Origin: Bradyrhizobium sp.
GTDB lineage: Bacteria; Pseudomonadota; Alphaproteobacteria; Rhizobiales; Xanthobacteraceae
Length of the DNA: 33,052 nucleotides
Assembly (NCBI RefSeq): GCF_030693485.1
Contig: NZ_JAUYAN010000028.1
Span: forward strand, 1-33,052
Reading direction: 5' to 3'
Positions 24,055 to 31,972 of this stretch are shown here, in pieces (the first letter of the stretch is position 1; each line of letters opens with the position of its first letter). Below the pieces are notes generated by a model. That model saw nothing but the letters and a program-made list of their open reading frames with translations, was not told the origin of the DNA and did no database searches. Made by a program: the position numbers and the translations under genes.

Positions 24055-25278
24055 TCAATCCGCCGCCGATGTCACGATCCGGATCTCCGATTTGAGCGTG
24101 CGGTGCACCGGGCATTTGTCGGCGATTTCCATCAGTTTCGCGCGTTGCTCGGCGTCGAGCGCGCCCTCGATGGATATCACGCGCTCGATCTGGTCGAGCA
24201 TCCCGACCCTGGTTTCGCACTCGGCGCAATCCTCCGCGTGAATCTTGCGGTGCTCGAGCGTCACCGTGACGCGGTCCAGCGGCAGCGACTTGCGGTCGGC
24301 ATACATCCGCATGGTCATCGAAGTGCAGGCGCCGAGGCCGGCGAGCAGGTAGTCATAGGGTCCGGGTCCGCTGTCGTCGCCGCCGGCGGCGATGGGCTCG
24401 TCGGCCACCGACTGATGCGGCCCGACTGAAACGGTTTGCTGGAATTTGCCGTTGCGGGTCTCGCTCACAACGATCTTGCGCGGCGCGTTGTTCGAAGCGG
24501 GGGCTTGCTCGGGCGAAGCGAGATCAACGTAGCGTTCCGCCCAGGCGGCGATGACACCGGCGACATAGGCGGCATCGCGCTTGCCGGAGAGCAGGTGGTC
24601 GGAGCCTGCGAGCGATACAAAACTCTTGGGATGCTTGGCGGCGACGAAGATTTTCGTGGCATTGTCGATGCCGACGGTGTTGTCGGTCGGCGAATGCATG
24701 ATCAGCAGCGCCTTGTGCAGTTTTGTTACCTGCGGCATCAGGCTGCGCTCGGCGATGTCGTCGAGGAACTCGCTGGTGATGTGAAACGGCCGGCCGGCGA
24801 GCTGGACTTCGACCTTGCCGTGCTGGCGGATGTCCCCGATGCGATCCCTGAAGAGATGCGTGACGTGTGCGGGATCGGACGGCGCGGCAATGGTGACGAC
24901 GGCACTGGCATCCGGGATCCGCCCGGCGGCGGCGAGAATCGCGGCAGCCCCGAGGCTGTGGCCGATCAGGATCGCCGGCCCTCGGCGGGTCTCGCGAAGA
25001 TGGTCGGCGGCGCGCACCAGATCGGCGACGTTGGAGGAGAAGGTCGAATTGGCGAAATCGCCTTCGCTGGAGCCTAGGCCCGTGAAGTCGAACCGCAGCA
25101 CCGCGATGCCCTTCGCCGCCAGCGCGGTCGCGATGCGCTTGGCCGCCAGCACGTCCTTGCCGCAGGTGAAGCAATGGGCGAACAGCGCATAGGCCAGCGG
25201 CGTTCCCTCCGGCAAATCGAGCGCTGCCGCGAGCTGATGGCCTTCCGCGCTGGTAAACTGGAAACGTTCAGTCGGCAC
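24055..25278 (-). CDS. bifunctional alpha/beta hydrolase-OsmC fusion
   Basis: A 407-residue two-domain protein. Residues 1-250 form an alpha/beta hydrolase (GHSLG at 106-110, Ser108; Asp in HSPTDNTVG; His in GSDHLLSG). After a short linker, about 265-407 is an OsmC/Ohr domain with the two redox cysteines Cys318 (GLGACTSMTMRMYA) and Cys389 (DKCPVHRTL). Two extra cysteines occur in AEDCAEC. OsmC proteins reduce organic hydroperoxides. In the fusion the hydrolase may release a peroxidised acyl group that the OsmC part reduces (inference). GTG 25278-25276 is the start, with AAGGAG six bases upstream. Confidence 0.92.
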   Translation of the reverse strand: MPTERFQFTSAEGHQLAAALDLPEGTPLAYALFAHCFTCGKDVLAAKRIATALAAKGIAVLRFDFTGLGSSEGDFANSTFSSNVADLVRAADHLRETRRGPAILIGHSLGAAAILAAAGRIPDASAVVTIAAPSDPAHVTHLFRDRIGDIRQHGKVEVQLAGRPFHITSEFLDDIAERSLMPQVTKLHKALLIMHSPTDNTVGIDNATKIFVAAKHPKSFVSLAGSDHLLSGKRDAAYVAGVIAAWAERYVDLASPEQAPASNNAPRKIVVSETRNGKFQQTVSVGPHQSVADEPIAAGGDDSGPGPYDYLLAGLGACTSMTMRMYADRKSLPLDRVTVTLEHRKIHAEDCAECETRVGMLDQIERVISIEGALDAEQRAKLMEIADKCPVHRTLKSEIRIVTSAAD

Positions 25279-25337
25279 GGCGTTCTCCTTCTTTACCTCT
25301 TCCAACGGGAGCGGATCGATGAACTCTGGCGTTCACG

Positions 25338-26003
25338 TCAATCCCCCGAATACCGCTCTTCCTTCCAGGGGTCTCCGCGGTTGTGATAGCCGCGTACTTC
25401 CCAGTATCCCGGCGCATCCTCGGCGAGGAATTCGATGCTCTGCAGCCACTTCGCGCTCTTCCAGAAATACAGATGCGGCACCACGAGCCGCACCGGGCCG
25501 CCATGCTCCTGCTCCAGCGGCGCGCCGGACCAGCTATGCGCGAGCACGGCGTCCTCTGCGGCGAAATCTTCCAGCGCGAGGTTGGTGGTGTAGCCGTCGT
25601 GGGAATGCAGCACCACGAAACGTGCTTCCTCGCGCGGCCGGCAGGCGTCAAGCAGGTCGCGGGTCGAAAGTCCCTCCCATGAATTGTCGTAGCGCGACCA
25701 CGTCGTCACGCAATGGATGTCGGAGGTGAATTTTGTCTGCAGCTGTGCGGTAAACTGCTTGAAATCCCAGAAGATCGGATTCTCGACCGCGCCATAGACG
25801 TCCAGCCGCCAGCGCTCCCTTGAAACATCAGGCGTCAGGCCGAGGTCGAGGGTGGGCCAATCCCGGGTCAGATGCTGTCCCGGCGGCAGGCGCTGCTCTT
25901 CGGGACGGGACGTCTTGCCGGTGAGGAAACGGCCCTCCTGTGCCCAGCGCTGCTTGCTGCGCGTCAGCTTGGAGTCCGGCGGCGGTTCGTCGGGTTCCGT
26001 CAT
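25338..26003 (-). CDS. sulfite-oxidase-fold molybdopterin-dependent oxidoreductase
   Basis: A 221-residue protein with the oxidoreductase molybdopterin-binding (SUOX) fold. The likely Mo-ligand cysteine is Cys98 in DIHCVTTWSRYDNSWEG. Other typical segments are RWRLDVYGAVENP, VVLHSHDGYTTNLAL, HGGPVRLVVPHLYFWKSAKW and the C-terminal GYWEVRGYHNRGDPW. It is the short YuiH-like form without dimerisation or heme domain and has no signal peptide, so it appears cytosolic, unlike the Tat-exported MsrP. The substrate is unknown. It lies 59 bases downstream of the OsmC fusion on the same strand but is transcribed first (25338-26003, then 25278). Confidence 0.9.
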   Translation of the reverse strand: MTEPDEPPPDSKLTRSKQRWAQEGRFLTGKTSRPEEQRLPPGQHLTRDWPTLDLGLTPDVSRERWRLDVYGAVENPIFWDFKQFTAQLQTKFTSDIHCVTTWSRYDNSWEGLSTRDLLDACRPREEARFVVLHSHDGYTTNLALEDFAAEDAVLAHSWSGAPLEQEHGGPVRLVVPHLYFWKSAKWLQSIEFLAEDAPGYWEVRGYHNRGDPWKEERYSGD

Positions 26004-26071
26004 GCTGGACCTTCGGTTCTGATGTGGTCAGAGCCTGATGTCTAGCATGGGAAGGTGCGGAGGCGAACGCC

Positions 26072-27313
26072 TCAGGCCGGTTTGCCGAACAGCACCGGCA
26101 GCTGCCGCGGCCCGCGCACCGTGCCCTCCGACCATTTGACCTGGCCGGCCCGGTCGAGCCTGAAGTCCGGAATGCGCTTCAGCCATTCCTCGATCGCGAC
26201 CGTCATTTCCATGCGCGCGAGGTTGGATCCGACACAGCGGTGAATGCCGAGGCCGAAGGCGACGTGGCGATTCTCCTTGCGGTCGAGCACCACCTTGTCG
26301 GCATCGGGAAACACGGCCGGGTCGCGGTTGGCGGCGGGGAACGACAGCAGCACCATGTTGCCCGACTTGACCGGGCAGCCGCTGATCACGGTGTCCTTCA
26401 TCACCTCACGCGCCATCGTCACCGGCGCATAGGCGCGCAGCAATTCCTCGATCGCCGTCGGCATCAGTTCCGGCTCGGCGATCAGGCGGTCGCGATCGGC
26501 AGGCGTTTTCGCCAGATGCCACAGCGAGGCGCCGATCGCGCTCCACGTGGTGTCGATGCCGGCGATCAGGAGCAGCCGCAACGAGCCCAGCACGTGTCCG
26601 TCGGACAGCGGCTGGCCAGCCTTGTCGCGGGCGTTCATCATCGTCGTGATCAGATCGTCGGTGGGGTTTTGCTTGCGCGCCTCGATATGGCCGTGGAAAT
26701 AGCCGGTCATCTCGTGGACCGCGCGCATCATGGTGGCATCGTCCCTGATGCCGAGTTCGAGAATTTCGTGGATCCACTTGATGAAGAGGTCGCTGTCCTT
26801 TTCGGGGATGCCGAGCATGTGGGCGATGGCGCGCACCGGAATGTGCTTGGTATAGCGCGCCGCGGCGTCGCATTTTCCGTCCGCGATGAACTCGTCGATC
26901 AGTTCGTTGCAGATGGCACGGACCCGGGGCTCAAGTTTCTTCATGGCGTCGGGGGTGAACGGCGGCAGCAGCAACTGCTTGGCCGGCTTGTGCTCCGGCG
27001 GATCGGAGGTGATCGGCGGCGCGGTGTTGACGATCTCGGGCCGGACGTCGCGCACGATGACCCGGCGCGAGGAGAAATGCTCGGTGTCGTAGGCGATTTC
27101 CTTCACCGCCTGATAGGTGGTCGGCATGTAGCAGCCTAGAAAGCGGTCGGTATGAATCACCGGCGATGCCGTCCGTACGGTATCCCAGATCGGAAACGGA
27201 TCTTCGGTCCATTGCGGATCGGTATGGTCGAAATCGTGCACCCAGTCGGTGACCGGCGGGTGATCGGCCAACGCGGGGGCGGAATCGGGAATGGCGCGGG
27301 CGGGATCGGACAT
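26072..27313 (-). CDS. cytochrome P450, soluble bacterial class I type
   Basis: A 413-residue P450 without membrane anchor. Motifs: I-helix AGIDTT (251-256), ExxR Glu290/Arg293, and heme loop FGLGIHRCVG (353-362) with Cys360. Unlike the fusion at 3394-6633 it has no reductase domain and must receive electrons from a separate ferredoxin, presumably the gene just upstream at 27397-27606. The start is ATG 27313-27311 with GGAGGA upstream. Substrate cannot be predicted; relatives in this broad group act on fatty acids, terpenoids, alkanes or steroids. No ferredoxin reductase gene is adjacent. Confidence 0.93.
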   Translation of the reverse strand: MSDPARAIPDSAPALADHPPVTDWVHDFDHTDPQWTEDPFPIWDTVRTASPVIHTDRFLGCYMPTTYQAVKEIAYDTEHFSSRRVIVRDVRPEIVNTAPPITSDPPEHKPAKQLLLPPFTPDAMKKLEPRVRAICNELIDEFIADGKCDAAARYTKHIPVRAIAHMLGIPEKDSDLFIKWIHEILELGIRDDATMMRAVHEMTGYFHGHIEARKQNPTDDLITTMMNARDKAGQPLSDGHVLGSLRLLLIAGIDTTWSAIGASLWHLAKTPADRDRLIAEPELMPTAIEELLRAYAPVTMAREVMKDTVISGCPVKSGNMVLLSFPAANRDPAVFPDADKVVLDRKENRHVAFGLGIHRCVGSNLARMEMTVAIEEWLKRIPDFRLDRAGQVKWSEGTVRGPRQLPVLFGKPA

Positions 27314-27396
27314 CAGAAAAATCCTCCGGTTCGTTCGCATGATCCTGGATGGCGCTCAAAATCGGTCAGCACTTCAAATCGGCGTACCGGCGTGGA

Positions 27397-27606
27397 TCAT
27401 TCTTCGGTAACGTCGATCGCGACTTCCGGGCAGTTCGACCTGGCGAGCCAGGCCTTGTCCTCAAGTCCCGCGGGGACCGCGCCGTCGCCGACCTCGTGGG
27501 CATTGCCATACTCGTCGAGATCGAACAGTTCGGGCGCCAGCGCCTTGCAGCGGGCGTGGCCCTGACACTTGTCCTGGTCGACATGCACCTTGAGTTTTCC
27601 GGACAT
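27397..27606 (-). CDS. [3Fe-4S]-type ferredoxin partner of the P450
   Basis: A 69-residue ferredoxin with Cys14, His17, Cys20 and Cys59 (CQGHARC and SNCPE). The second ligand position of a four-cysteine cluster is His17, the pattern of single-cluster [3Fe-4S] P450 ferredoxins. The acidic sequence ELFDLDEYGNAHE is typical. ATG 27606-27604 is preceded by AGAGGAAG. It lies 83 bases upstream of the P450 on the same strand and is very probably co-transcribed, carrying electrons to it in the cytosol. Confidence 0.92.
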   Translation of the reverse strand: MSGKLKVHVDQDKCQGHARCKALAPELFDLDEYGNAHEVGDGAVPAGLEDKAWLARSNCPEVAIDVTEE

Positions 27607-27701
27607 CGGTCGCTTCCTCTGGGTCACCAGCAGCCTGGCTGCGTGGATGGCGTTTCCTGGTGTTATTCTAACGGCACGGGACTTGTTGGCAGCGCCTTGA
27701 A

Positions 27702-27715
27702 ATTATAGCCTATTA
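27702..27715. promoter_or_regulatory. -10 element and overlapping dyad between ferredoxin and TetR genes
   Basis: On the minus strand a perfect TATAAT lies at 27707-27702, reading toward the ferredoxin, about 95 bases before its start. It overlaps an imperfect 13-base palindrome TTATAGCCTATTA (27703-27715; 5 of 6 pairs match). No good -35 is visible. This is where a divergent TetR repressor would be expected to bind. Confidence 0.35.
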
Positions 27716-27762
27716 CATTCGCGCCGCCCTTGTAGTGTCAAGCGAAAAGTCCGGGATTGCCG

Positions 27763-28410
27763 ATGCCGCCTCGATTAGACCGCAAGCCTGTCAACACCTA
27801 CCACCACGGCGATCTCAGGGATGCGCTGGTGCAGGCCGCGCTTGCCGAAGCGGAGCAGGGTGGTCCGGAAGCCATCAGCCTGAAGGCATTGGCGAAGCAG
27901 CTCGGCGTCTCGCAGCCGGCGCCTTACCGGCATTTTGCCGATCGCGAGGCGTTGCTGGAGGCGGTTACCGCCGAAGCCTTTCGGCAATTCAACGCCGTGC
28001 TGCGGGAAGCGGTCGGCAGGCCATCGAAGCAGTCGAAGCTGTCGCGGATCGCGCGGGCCACGCTGGATTTTGGCCTTCGGCGCAATGGAATTTACCGGTT
28101 GATGTTCGCCTCGCGCACGATGGCCGCCGTGGCGAAAGGCAGCGAACTGAGCAATGCGAAGATGGAAGCCTTCGGTCTCGTGCTGCAGGCACTGGGGGAT
28201 CCCGCTCCGGGATTTCTGCGCGAACGGCATGCCCTGACCATCTGGACGGGAGTCCATGGCGTGGTGATGCTGGCCGAGCAGGGGCTGCTCACCGGCGAAG
28301 CTGCGCAGATCAGCATCGAGGAACTGGTCGAGGACCTGGTCAAGCAGACGGAGCTGGCGCTATCGGTCGCGATCAAGGCGGCCGGCGGCGGCGTACGCGC
28401 GACCGGCTAG
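27763..28410 (+). CDS. TetR/AcrR family transcriptional regulator
   Basis: A 215-residue regulator. The N-terminal HTH is clear: HGDLRDALVQAALAEAEQGG, then ISLKALAKQLGVSQPAPYRHF and ADREALLEAV (about 17-66). The C-terminal ligand-binding domain (FGLRRNGIYRLMFASRTMAA, HALTIWTGVHGVVMLAEQGLL) resembles the TetR C-terminal WHG-type domain. ATG 27763 is preferred over TTG 27757. It is divergent from the ferredoxin-P450 operon and shares a 156-base promoter region with it, so it probably controls that operon and itself in response to a hydrophobic ligand (inference). The gene ends 15 bases before a convergent amidase. Confidence 0.9.
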   Translation: MPPRLDRKPVNTYHHGDLRDALVQAALAEAEQGGPEAISLKALAKQLGVSQPAPYRHFADREALLEAVTAEAFRQFNAVLREAVGRPSKQSKLSRIARATLDFGLRRNGIYRLMFASRTMAAVAKGSELSNAKMEAFGLVLQALGDPAPGFLRERHALTIWTGVHGVVMLAEQGLLTGEAAQISIEELVEDLVKQTELALSVAIKAAGGGVRATG

Positions 28411-28425
28411 CGTCGAAACTGCGTT

Positions 28426-29853
28426 CTACTTCGGCGCCCTCGGATCGATCGGCGTGGCGCCGCTGATGCCCAAAATGTCCTCCAGCACCTTTGCGCCGGC
28501 GAGCAGCTTTGCCTCGCCGCGCGGGGCTGCCACCATCTGCAGTCCGACCGGCAGGCCGGAGGCCGTAAAACCGCACGGCAGCGACAGCGCCGGGCAGCAC
28601 ACCAGCGTGATCGCATAGACGATGCCGAGCCATTCGACATAATTGTCGAATTTCACGCCCGCGCATTCCGCGACGTAGCGGTTCTCGACCGGAAACGGCG
28701 CGACGATGGTCGCGGGCGTCAGCAGGAGATCGTAGGTGTCGAAAAATTCCAGCGTGCGCATGGTCATCGCCACGCGCTGCGCTTCGGCGCGCTCCAGCTG
28801 CTCGACCGTCAGCTTGAGACCTTCCTCGATGTTCCAGATCACCTCGGGCTTGAGCTGGTCGCGCTTTTCGCGCAACAGCGCCGCCTTGCTCAGCGCGAAG
28901 TCGAAGGCGCGCAGCACGTGGAAGCATTCATGGGCCTCGCGCAGGTCCGGATGCGCTTCCTCGACGATGGCGCCGGCCTCGGCGAAACGCTGCGCCGCCT
29001 TGCGGGTGATGGCGGCGACCTCGGGATCGACCGGGGTGATGCCGAGGTCGGACGAATAGGCGATGCGCTGCGGCTTGTTGCCGGAGCGCGCGGCGGACAG
29101 GAACGAATTCGGCAGCACCGGCAGCGACAGCGGATCGGCCGGATGCTCGCCGCTCATGGCATCGAGCAGCAGCGCGAGATCCTCGACATTGCGGGCCATT
29201 GGGCCCTGCACCCCGAGATTGCGGTCGACCGCGGCGGCCAGCGTATGCGCGACCCGGCCGATGCTCGGCCTTAATCCGACGATGCCGCAGAAGCTCGCAG
29301 GGTTGCGCAGCGAGCCGCCCATGTCGGAGCCGTGGGCGAGCCAGGCCATGCCGGTCGCGAGCGCCACGGCGGCGCCGCCGGAGGAGCCTGCGGCGGAGCG
29401 CGAAGTATCCCAGGGATTGAGGGTGGCGCCGAACACCTCGTTAAACGTGTTGGCGCCGGCGCCGAATTCCGGGGTATTGGACTTGGCGTAGATCACCCCG
29501 CCATTGTTTTCGAGATGCTCGACCAGGATATCGGAGCGCGCGGGGACATTATTCCGGTAGATCGGCGAGCCCTGCGTGGTCAGCACGCCGGCGACATTGG
29601 TGAGATCCTTGATCGGCACCGGCATGCCCGCCAGCAGGCCGCGGCTGCCAACCGGCTTCTTCATCAGCTCTTTGGCATGAGTCCGGGCCCGATCGAAACA
29701 CAGCGTCGGCAGCGCATTGACCTTGCCGTCGACCTCGGCGATCCGTTTTTCCAGCACGTCGAGCAGGTCGAGCGGGGTGACCTCACCCTTGTTGAGTTTG
29801 TCGACGACGGCGCAAGCCGTTGCCCTTACCAGCCCCTGATCAGCCACTCGCAT
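28426..29853 (-). CDS. amidase-signature enzyme, cytosolic
   Basis: A 475-residue amidase with Lys82 (PVPIKDLTN), the Ser pair 157-158 (AGSSGG) and nucleophile Ser181 (DMGGSLRNP), so the Ser-cisSer-Lys triad is complete. There is no signal peptide, which sets it apart from the Tat-linked amidase at 18199-19731; the two are not close copies. ATG 29853-29851 follows GGGAG. It is divergent from the formamidase-like hydrolase at 29950. The substrate is unknown, most likely an aliphatic or aryl amide. Confidence 0.9.
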   Translation of the reverse strand: MRVADQGLVRATACAVVDKLNKGEVTPLDLLDVLEKRIAEVDGKVNALPTLCFDRARTHAKELMKKPVGSRGLLAGMPVPIKDLTNVAGVLTTQGSPIYRNNVPARSDILVEHLENNGGVIYAKSNTPEFGAGANTFNEVFGATLNPWDTSRSAAGSSGGAAVALATGMAWLAHGSDMGGSLRNPASFCGIVGLRPSIGRVAHTLAAAVDRNLGVQGPMARNVEDLALLLDAMSGEHPADPLSLPVLPNSFLSAARSGNKPQRIAYSSDLGITPVDPEVAAITRKAAQRFAEAGAIVEEAHPDLREAHECFHVLRAFDFALSKAALLREKRDQLKPEVIWNIEEGLKLTVEQLERAEAQRVAMTMRTLEFFDTYDLLLTPATIVAPFPVENRYVAECAGVKFDNYVEWLGIVYAITLVCCPALSLPCGFTASGLPVGLQMVAAPRGEAKLLAGAKVLEDILGISGATPIDPRAPK

Positions 29854-29949
29854 ATCTCCCGGTCATTCCGTCTAGGTCGCGGATTGCCTAGTGCTTTAAA
29901 ACATTTTCCGGCAAAGTGGAAATACAGACCGGCTTTGGAGATTCCCAGC

Positions 29950-30801
29950 ATGACGACGCCTTCCGACACGCCCGACTGGCGCAGCATGAGCCAGCAGGAG
30001 CGCGACCTCGGCCTCAACAACGGCGTTCATGTGCCCACCAGTTCCGACCTCGTCGCCGGATGGGACCGGCGGTCTCAGGAGAAGCGGGCGCAATATTCCG
30101 ATCATCTCGACCTGCGCTATGGCCCGCGTGAGCGCAACCGGATCGATTTCTTCAAGGTCGGGGAGAAGGCGCCGACGCTTCTGTTTATCCACGGCGGCTA
30201 TTGGCAAACCCGCGCCAAGGAAACCTTTGCGCTGTTTTCCGACGGCCCCATGGCGCACGGCATCAATGTCGCGCTGACCGGCTACACGCTGGCGCCGGAC
30301 GCAACGCTCGATCAGATCGTCGGCGAAATCCACACCGGGATCGATTTCCTCGCCGCACAACTGCCCGTGCTCGGCGGCGACGGCCAGGGGATGGTGGTAG
30401 CCGGCTGGTCGGCCGGCGGCCATCTCACCTCGATGGCGCTGTCGAACCCCAACGTGCGGGCGGGGATGGCGATTTCGGGCATCTACGATCTCGAGCCGAT
30501 TCGGCACAGCTACCTCAACGTCAAGCTCGGGCTCGACGAAGCGACGTCGCGCCGCAACTCACCGATGATGCAGGAAGGCGGGCCGCCTAAGCCGTTGTCG
30601 CTGGTAGCGGGCGACGCCGAGCTGCAACTATTGCGCAAGCAGACCGCGGATTTCGCCGGACACCGGGCGAAGTATGGATTGCCGGTGACGTACGAAGAAA
30701 TCCCGGGCGCCAATCACTTCACCATCATGAGCGAGATGGCGTCGCCGGCGGGGCGGATCACGACGCTGATCAGGCAGTTGTTCGAGCGGACGGCGGAATG
30801 A
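29950..30801 (+). CDS. alpha/beta hydrolase, kynurenine-formamidase/esterase-like
   Basis: A 283-residue hydrolase with oxyanion motif HGGYW (81-85) and nucleophile elbow GWSAG (152-156, Ser154); an Asp in VAGDAELQ and a His in PGANHF fit the triad. HGGxW is typical of arylformamidases (kynurenine formamidase) and related carboxylesterases. No kynureninase or tryptophan dioxygenase gene lies nearby, so the true substrate may be another formamide or ester. I chose ATG 29950; the frame is open much further upstream but only antisense to the amidase. It is divergent from that amidase with a 96-base gap, so both may act on amide compounds (inference). Confidence 0.85.
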   Translation: MTTPSDTPDWRSMSQQERDLGLNNGVHVPTSSDLVAGWDRRSQEKRAQYSDHLDLRYGPRERNRIDFFKVGEKAPTLLFIHGGYWQTRAKETFALFSDGPMAHGINVALTGYTLAPDATLDQIVGEIHTGIDFLAAQLPVLGGDGQGMVVAGWSAGGHLTSMALSNPNVRAGMAISGIYDLEPIRHSYLNVKLGLDEATSRRNSPMMQEGGPPKPLSLVAGDAELQLLRKQTADFAGHRAKYGLPVTYEEIPGANHFTIMSEMASPAGRITTLIRQLFERTAE

Positions 30802-30851
30802 CCATCACTGGGCATGAGGCTTGTCGTCGCTGCTCGGGGGCGCACCCCGCT

Positions 30852-30980
30852 CCCTCATGGTGAGGAGCACGTCCGGCAGCGCTTTGCGCTGTCGGGCGCG
30901 CGTCTCGAACCATCTGGCACACTGCCTGCTGCCATCCTTCGAGACACCGCGCGAAGGGCGCGCGGCTCCTCAGGATGAGG
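30852..30980. repeat. family A paired half-unit repeat, locus 4
   Basis: A type I half-unit (CCCTCATGGTGAGGAGC to CGAACCAT) with a long internal stem is followed by an inverted type II half-unit (GCCATCCTTCGAGAC to CTCAGGATGAGG). It lies in the 199-base gap between the convergent hydrolase and SDR genes. Confidence 0.85.
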
Positions 30981-31000
30981 TCGAGTATTTGGCTACGTAG

Positions 31001-31777
31001 CTAACCCCAGCCCGACGTATGCCCGCCATCGACGGTAAAGATCACCCCCGACGTATACCCTGAACGATCCGAGGCCAGGAACGCCATCAGGTCGCCGATC
31101 TCGCGGGCATGGGCGGGGCGGCCCAGCGGCATGCCCTTCTGCAATTCCCTGTAGCGGTTCTCGTCGCCAAGCTGGTTTTTCGCGCGCGTCTTCATCAGCG
31201 TGACGTGGCGGTCGGTACCGACAGGGCCGGGATTGATGCCGACCACACGGATATTGTCGGCAAGGCTCTTGCCGCCGAGCCCGCGGGTGAACGCCATCAG
31301 CGCCGCATTGCCGGCGCTGCCGCAGATGTAATTGGCGTCGAATTTTTCACCGGCAGCACCGATGTCGTTGACGATGACGCCATGGCCGCGCGCCTTCATC
31401 TGCGCGTAAATCGCGCGGGTGAGGTTGATGTAGCCGAACACCTTCAACTCCCAGGCATGGCGCCAGGTTGCTTCGTCGATCTTGTCGATCGAGCCGCCGG
31501 GAATATCGCCGGCATTGTTGACGAGGATGTCGATTTCGGCAGCGTCCTTTGCCAGCCCGGCGAGGTCCTGCGGATTGCGCAGGTCCACGACGTGTGCCGT
31601 AGCGTCGATTTGATGTGCCCCCCGCAGCCGCTCGGCCAGCGCCTTCAGCGCGTTGCCGCTGCGGGCGGCGAGCATGAGGTGGCAACCTTCCTCGGCAAAG
31701 GCTTCGGCGGCGGCCGCCCCGATGCCCTTTGATGCGCCCGTAATCAGGACGCGCTTGCCGCGCAAATGCAGATCCAT
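31001..31777 (-). CDS. SDR-family oxidoreductase with degenerate active site
   Basis: A 258-residue short-chain dehydrogenase/reductase. The cofactor motif TGASKGIG (13-20), NNAG (87-90) and the C-terminal NPGPVGTDR and GYTSGVIFTVDGGHTSGWG are intact. At the active site Tyr150 is kept, but the usual Asn is Lys112 (LKVFG), the usual Ser is Gly140 (NDIGAAG) and the Lys four residues after Tyr is Ser154 (YICGSAGN). The enzyme may be catalytically altered or inactive, or use a different mechanism. The start has AGAGAAG upstream. It is divergent from the tartrate/malate dehydrogenase gene. Confidence 0.88.
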   Translation of the reverse strand: MDLHLRGKRVLITGASKGIGAAAAEAFAEEGCHLMLAARSGNALKALAERLRGAHQIDATAHVVDLRNPQDLAGLAKDAAEIDILVNNAGDIPGGSIDKIDEATWRHAWELKVFGYINLTRAIYAQMKARGHGVIVNDIGAAGEKFDANYICGSAGNAALMAFTRGLGGKSLADNIRVVGINPGPVGTDRHVTLMKTRAKNQLGDENRYRELQKGMPLGRPAHAREIGDLMAFLASDRSGYTSGVIFTVDGGHTSGWG

Positions 31778-31972
31778 GGGGCTTCTCTTTTGTCGGGAGG
31801 GCGTCGGAGGAGGTATCGGGTCGGTAGGGATAGTTAGGCCGCCACTCCCGAGGCGGTCAACATTGCACTGCAGCGTTGCGCCGCGGGCGAGTTTGGTTCA
31901 TTGCAATCCGGTTCAATCCAACGGCGTTACCGGCGCTCCCGAACGTCTCCAAAGGCATCAAGGAAACCCCCG

